A DNA stretch of 18,434 nucleotides from the NCBI GenBank assembly GCA_020347545.1, contig CP070731.1:2466642-2485075 (forward strand), in the 5' to 3' direction. The notes under the pieces were generated by a model that made no database searches, was not told the DNA's origin, and saw only the letters and a list, made by a program, of their open reading frames with translations. The stretch's first letter is position 1. Every line of letters starts with the position of its first letter. This stretch comes from Flavobacteriaceae bacterium. GTDB taxonomy: Bacteria > Bacteroidota > Bacteroidia > Flavobacteriales > Flavobacteriaceae. The position numbers were made by a program, and so were the translations under genes. Positions 15,671-18,434 of this stretch are shown piece after piece.

Positions 15671-17551
15671 ATGAAAAAGCCAGCTATTCTTTTTATTATT
15701 TCATTATTCGGCTTATTTTTCGGCTGTTCAAAAAATAATGATCAAAAATCTCCTGAAATGAAGGATGACAAACATAAAAAAGTAATCTATCAGGTTTTTA
15801 CTCGCCTTTTTGGGAATGATAACAGTACCAATAAGCCCTGGGGTACCATTGAGGAAAACGGTGTAGGAAAATTTAATGACTTCAATGACAAAGCCCTAAA
15901 GGGGATACGGGACCTTGGGGTTACTCATATATGGTATACAGGGGTATTACATCATGCCATGGTTACAGACTACACTGCATACGGAATCTCAAATGACGAT
16001 CCGGATGTAGTAAAAGGGAGAGCCGGATCACCCTATGCAGTAAAAGATTATTACAGTGTGGATCCGGATCTTGCAGAAGATCCAGCCCGGCGGATGGAAG
16101 AATTTGAAGCGCTTATTGAGCGGACGCATAATCAGGGTATGAAGGTAATCATCGATATTGTTCCGAATCACATCGCCAGAAAATATGAAGGTTTGAATAA
16201 CCCTGAGGCTGTAGTGGACTTCGGTGAAAATGACGACAATTCGGTTGCCTATAAAAGGGATAATAATTTCTACTATATCAATGGAGAATCATTTAAGGTT
16301 CCTGAATGGAGAGATAATTATCAGCCTCTGGGTGGGGAAGCACATCCTCTTTCTGATGGTAAATTTGTTGAAAATCCGGCAAAATGGACCGGGAATGGCT
16401 CCCGTTTAGCTCGGCCCGATCAAAATGACTGGTATGAAACTGTAAAAATAAATTACGGAATTGCTCCAGACGGAACCAAGGATTTTGACAGTCTTCCAGA
16501 TGGCTATGATCGGAATGATTACAAAGCGCATTATGAATTCTGGCAGGACAAAAATGTTCCGGATTCCTGGATCAAATTCAGGGATATTGCATTATTCTGG
16601 CTTGATAAGGGAGTCGACGGGCTGAGATATGATATGGCTGAAATGGTTCCCGTTGAATTCTGGAGCTTTATGAATTCTTCCATTAAAATGAAATACCCGG
16701 ATGCGCTGTTGCTGGCGGAAGTTTATAATCCAAGCCTGTATCGCGATTATATCCGTTTGGGAAAAATGGATTATTTGTACGATAAAGTTGGTTTTTATGA
16801 TAGCATCAAACACATAGTGCAGGGCCATGGCTGGACGGATCATATTCCAAAGGTTCAGGAGGAAGTCCAGGATATTGAACATCAGATGCTACATTTTCTT
16901 GAAAATCATGATGAACAACGAATCGCTAGCCCGGATTTTGCAGGTTCTGCGGAAAAAGGGAAGCCCGCCATGGTAGTTTCCACAACCATCAGCACTTCTC
17001 CTACCCTCTTGTATTTTGCTCAGGAACTAGGAGAACCCGGAGCTGAAAATGCAGGTTTTGGATCTCCTACCCGTACCTCGATTTTTGATTATGTTGGTGT
17101 TCCATCTTTACAACGCTGGACAAATCATAAAAAATTTGACGGGGGACTACTAAGTCCTGAAGAAATTGAACTTCGATCATTTTATCAAAAACTACTGTCT
17201 TTCTCCATTCAAAGTGAGGCCCTTATGGGAGACTATAGAGAAATTCACTATTTCAATAAAGACCGTAACCCTTCATACGATCATCGAATCTTTTCTTTTG
17301 TGCGCTGGAGCGAGGATGAACATTTGGTCATCGTTTCTAATTTTGATGAAACCAATCATTATGAACTTGATTTGATCATCCCGGGGGATATTATAAAAGC
17401 CTGGGGGCTGAAAGAAGGAACCTATAAGATGAAAGATCAGCTTTCAGATAATTTATCTCCTGAATTAACCGTTGCTGAGGGAGAGGGGAAAATAAGAATT
17501 GATCTGGGTCCGTTTGATTCAAATATTTTCCAGATACAAAAAAATAAATAG
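15671..17551 (+). CDS. GH13 alpha-amylase-family lipoprotein (second)
   Basis: Glycosidase of 626 residues with a lipobox F-F-G-C (Cys 19) followed by S-K-N-N-D, so an outer-membrane lipoprotein. The barrel begins near residue 37 (K-V-I-Y-Q-V-F-T-R-L-F). Catalytic regions are intact: D162-I-V-P-N-H167, the nucleophile D321 in V-D-G-L-R-Y-D-M-A-E-M-V, the acid E350 in L-A-E-V-Y, and D414 in E-N-H-D-E-Q-R. A long segment between the first and second catalytic regions (about 170-300) is rich in Asn, Asp and aromatic residues and would form an extended loop domain over the active site. This differs clearly from the preceding GH13, so the two are not a recent duplication. It is the last gene of the operon, 8 bases after the previous one, and its stop codon lies inside a terminator hairpin. 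Confidence 0.88.
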   Translation: MKKPAILFIISLFGLFFGCSKNNDQKSPEMKDDKHKKVIYQVFTRLFGNDNSTNKPWGTIEENGVGKFNDFNDKALKGIRDLGVTHIWYTGVLHHAMVTDYTAYGISNDDPDVVKGRAGSPYAVKDYYSVDPDLAEDPARRMEEFEALIERTHNQGMKVIIDIVPNHIARKYEGLNNPEAVVDFGENDDNSVAYKRDNNFYYINGESFKVPEWRDNYQPLGGEAHPLSDGKFVENPAKWTGNGSRLARPDQNDWYETVKINYGIAPDGTKDFDSLPDGYDRNDYKAHYEFWQDKNVPDSWIKFRDIALFWLDKGVDGLRYDMAEMVPVEFWSFMNSSIKMKYPDALLLAEVYNPSLYRDYIRLGKMDYLYDKVGFYDSIKHIVQGHGWTDHIPKVQEEVQDIEHQMLHFLENHDEQRIASPDFAGSAEKGKPAMVVSTTISTSPTLLYFAQELGEPGAENAGFGSPTRTSIFDYVGVPSLQRWTNHKKFDGGLLSPEEIELRSFYQKLLSFSIQSEALMGDYREIHYFNKDRNPSYDHRIFSFVRWSEDEHLVIVSNFDETNHYELDLIIPGDIIKAWGLKEGTYKMKDQLSDNLSPELTVAEGEGKIRIDLGPFDSNIFQIQKNK

Positions 17552-17579
17552 GTTATTTCTTAAAAGATTTAACCTATTT
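17546..17579. terminator. Bidirectional terminator between convergent units
   Basis: AAATAGGTTA (17546-17555) and TAACCTATTT (17570-17579) form a perfect 10-bp stem around a 14-base loop. On the minus strand it is followed by seven T (17544 down to 17538), a good intrinsic terminator for the small minus-strand gene. On the plus strand the tail is ATTCTTC, weaker, and the stem includes the TAG stop codon of the GH13 gene. Confidence 0.8.
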
Positions 17580-17614
17580 ATTCTTCATGAAGGGGGAAAA
17601 AATTTAAACTATTA

Positions 17615-18037
17615 TCAGGTTTTACTGATGAGTAATTTTTGCTTGTGATGGATCATAATATCTTTGATCAAAGCAAATATCTTTTTCTTGACATATCTGA
17701 ATTTCAAAGTATAATTGTCGTATTCTATTTTAATTTTATCATGCTCGCCCAACAATTTCGAAGTTCTTGATGCCTGTTTGTTTTCAATCATTAGGGCAAT
17801 ATTCTCGTCGTGTTCTTTTGTTTTCTCAACTAATTCTACTCCTAATTTTTCAACTTCTTTCAGTCTTCGAATCAACTTTCTTGTTGGCTCATACAGTTTC
17901 GATGAACTTAAGTCAAGAAAATGCGTACTTAACAAGTGTTCGAGGAACAGTTGTTCATCTTTCATGAATTCCATTTCGCTTAACCAATTGGCTGCTACCT
18001 CGTGCAATTGATACAATTCCTTTATACCGGATTCCAT
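17615..18037 (-). CDS. Small helical protein of unknown function
   Basis: I do not recognise this 140-residue protein. It has no signal peptide or membrane segment and is very rich in Lys, Glu and Leu. Residues about 50-100 (for example L-I-R-R-L-K-E-V-E-K-L) look like amphipathic, probably coiled-coil helix, and the C-terminus is basic (Y-V-K-K-K near 114-118, H-H-K-Q-K near 130-134). It reads away from the right edge, downstream of the Hsp20 gene but separated from it by a hairpin terminator, and converges on the maltose operon. A stress-linked role is possible from its neighbour but not shown. Confidence 0.75.
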   Translation of the reverse strand: MESGIKELYQLHEVAANWLSEMEFMKDEQLFLEHLLSTHFLDLSSSKLYEPTRKLIRRLKEVEKLGVELVEKTKEHDENIALMIENKQASRTSKLLGEHDKIKIEYDNYTLKFRYVKKKIFALIKDIMIHHKQKLLISKT

Positions 18038-18068
18038 AATATTGAAAATTAAATTTTACAAAAACCTA

Positions 18069-18094
18069 AAATAGGGAGCCTAAACTCCCTATTT
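18069..18094 (-). terminator. Intrinsic terminator of the Hsp20 gene
   Basis: AAATAGGGAG (18069-18078) and CTCCCTATTT (18085-18094) form a perfect 10-bp stem with a 6-base loop, starting 6 bases after the Hsp20 stop codon. Read on the minus strand it is followed by TAGG and five T. It ends only 31 bases before the ATG of the next minus-strand gene. Confidence 0.85.
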
Positions 18095-18100
18095 CAATGA

Positions 18101-18434
18101 TCAATGAACCTCAATCATTTGTTTTGGAGTAGTTTCCACTACAGGAACTTTGTTCAAAACTAATTTCAAGATACCACGTTTGTAGGTCGCATCGATCTTT
18201 TCGTCTTCATTTACATTTTCTGGTAAAGTAAATGATCTGTAAAAAGAATTGTAGTTAAACTCTCGACGAGTGTAATCTTTTTTCTCTTTCTTTTTCTCTT
18301 CGCTATTTTCAGCTTCGATTTTTAACACACCGTTCTCAATACATACTTCAAAATCTTTTTTATTAAAACCTGGAGCTGCAATTTCGATATCATAGGAATC
18401 TTCAGTTTCTTTGATATTCATTGCCGGAATCCAT
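18101..18434 (-). CDS. Small heat-shock protein Hsp20 (N-terminus beyond the window)
   Basis: ATP-independent holdase chaperone of the alpha-crystallin family. An internal ATG at 18419-18421 gives 106 residues, but the frame stays open upstream and reads W-I-P-A before it. W-I-P-A-M-N-I-K-E is the standard entry to the alpha-crystallin domain in Bacteroidota Hsp20, so the true start is off the right edge. Visible motifs are D-I-E-I-A-A-P-G-F, E-N-G-V-L-K-I, Y-T-R-R-E-F, F-Y-R-S-F-T-L-P-E and the closing A-T-Y-K-R-G-I-L-K-L-V-L. A short tail ends Q-M-I-E-V-H. The missing part would be the short N-terminal arm of about 30-40 residues. Confidence 0.93.
   Translation of the reverse strand, partial: WIPAMNIKETEDSYDIEIAAPGFNKKDFEVCIENGVLKIEAENSEEKKKEKKDYTRREFNYNSFYRSFTLPENVNEDEKIDATYKRGILKLVLNKVPVVETTPKQMIEVH

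Noticed and set aside
1..18434. Transposases, CRISPR arrays, tRNA or rRNA genes, integration sites
   Set aside because: None seen; no tandem spaced repeats, no transposase motifs and no structural RNA sequence that I recognise.

Overview
The window is a maltose/starch utilisation locus (a SusCD-type polysaccharide utilisation locus) from a member of the Bacteroidota, most likely a flavobacterium. This rests on the AT-rich intergenic DNA, the SusC/SusD pair, exported proteins with a Gln right after the predicted cleavage site, Cys lipoprotein signals, and TAnnTTTG-type -7 boxes. Genus and species cannot be read from the sequence.

Layout. On the minus strand, positions 1-4894 hold susC, susD and the first six codons of a third gene (probably susE), all closely spaced. 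A 438-bp divergent control region (4895-5332) follows, with a perfect 14-bp palindrome and a second copy of its left half 32 bp away. A LacI-type regulator then reads rightward. After a 217-bp gap comes a tight seven-gene plus-strand operon (6588-17551): inner-membrane MFS sugar transporter, beta-phosphoglucomutase, GH65 maltose phosphorylase, periplasmic cyclomaltodextrinase-type GH13, a secreted esterase-fold protein with a starch-binding-like N-terminus, and two GH13 lipoproteins. The operon ends at a hairpin that also serves a convergent minus-strand unit: a small helical protein of unknown function and, at the right edge, a truncated Hsp20 chaperone gene. Those last two look like unrelated flanking DNA.

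How the genes work together (inference from family knowledge). The lipoprotein amylases and SusD, with the next-gene lipoprotein, would act on alpha-glucan at the outer membrane. SusC imports the oligosaccharides with TonB energy, and the periplasmic GH13 trims them or opens cyclic dextrins. The MFS carrier takes maltose into the cytoplasm. There the GH65 enzyme splits it with phosphate to glucose and beta-glucose-1-phosphate, and PgmB converts the latter to glucose-6-phosphate. Operon order runs from inside to outside: cytoplasm and inner membrane, then periplasm, then lipoproteins.

Most notable points: the SusD homologue appears to carry a whole SusE/F-like starch-binding domain inserted in its fold; an esterase-fold protein of unknown substrate sits among the amylases; and the LacI-type operator pair overlaps the likely susC promoter. 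The locus as a whole is of a known kind. I did not find a wholly undescribed system.
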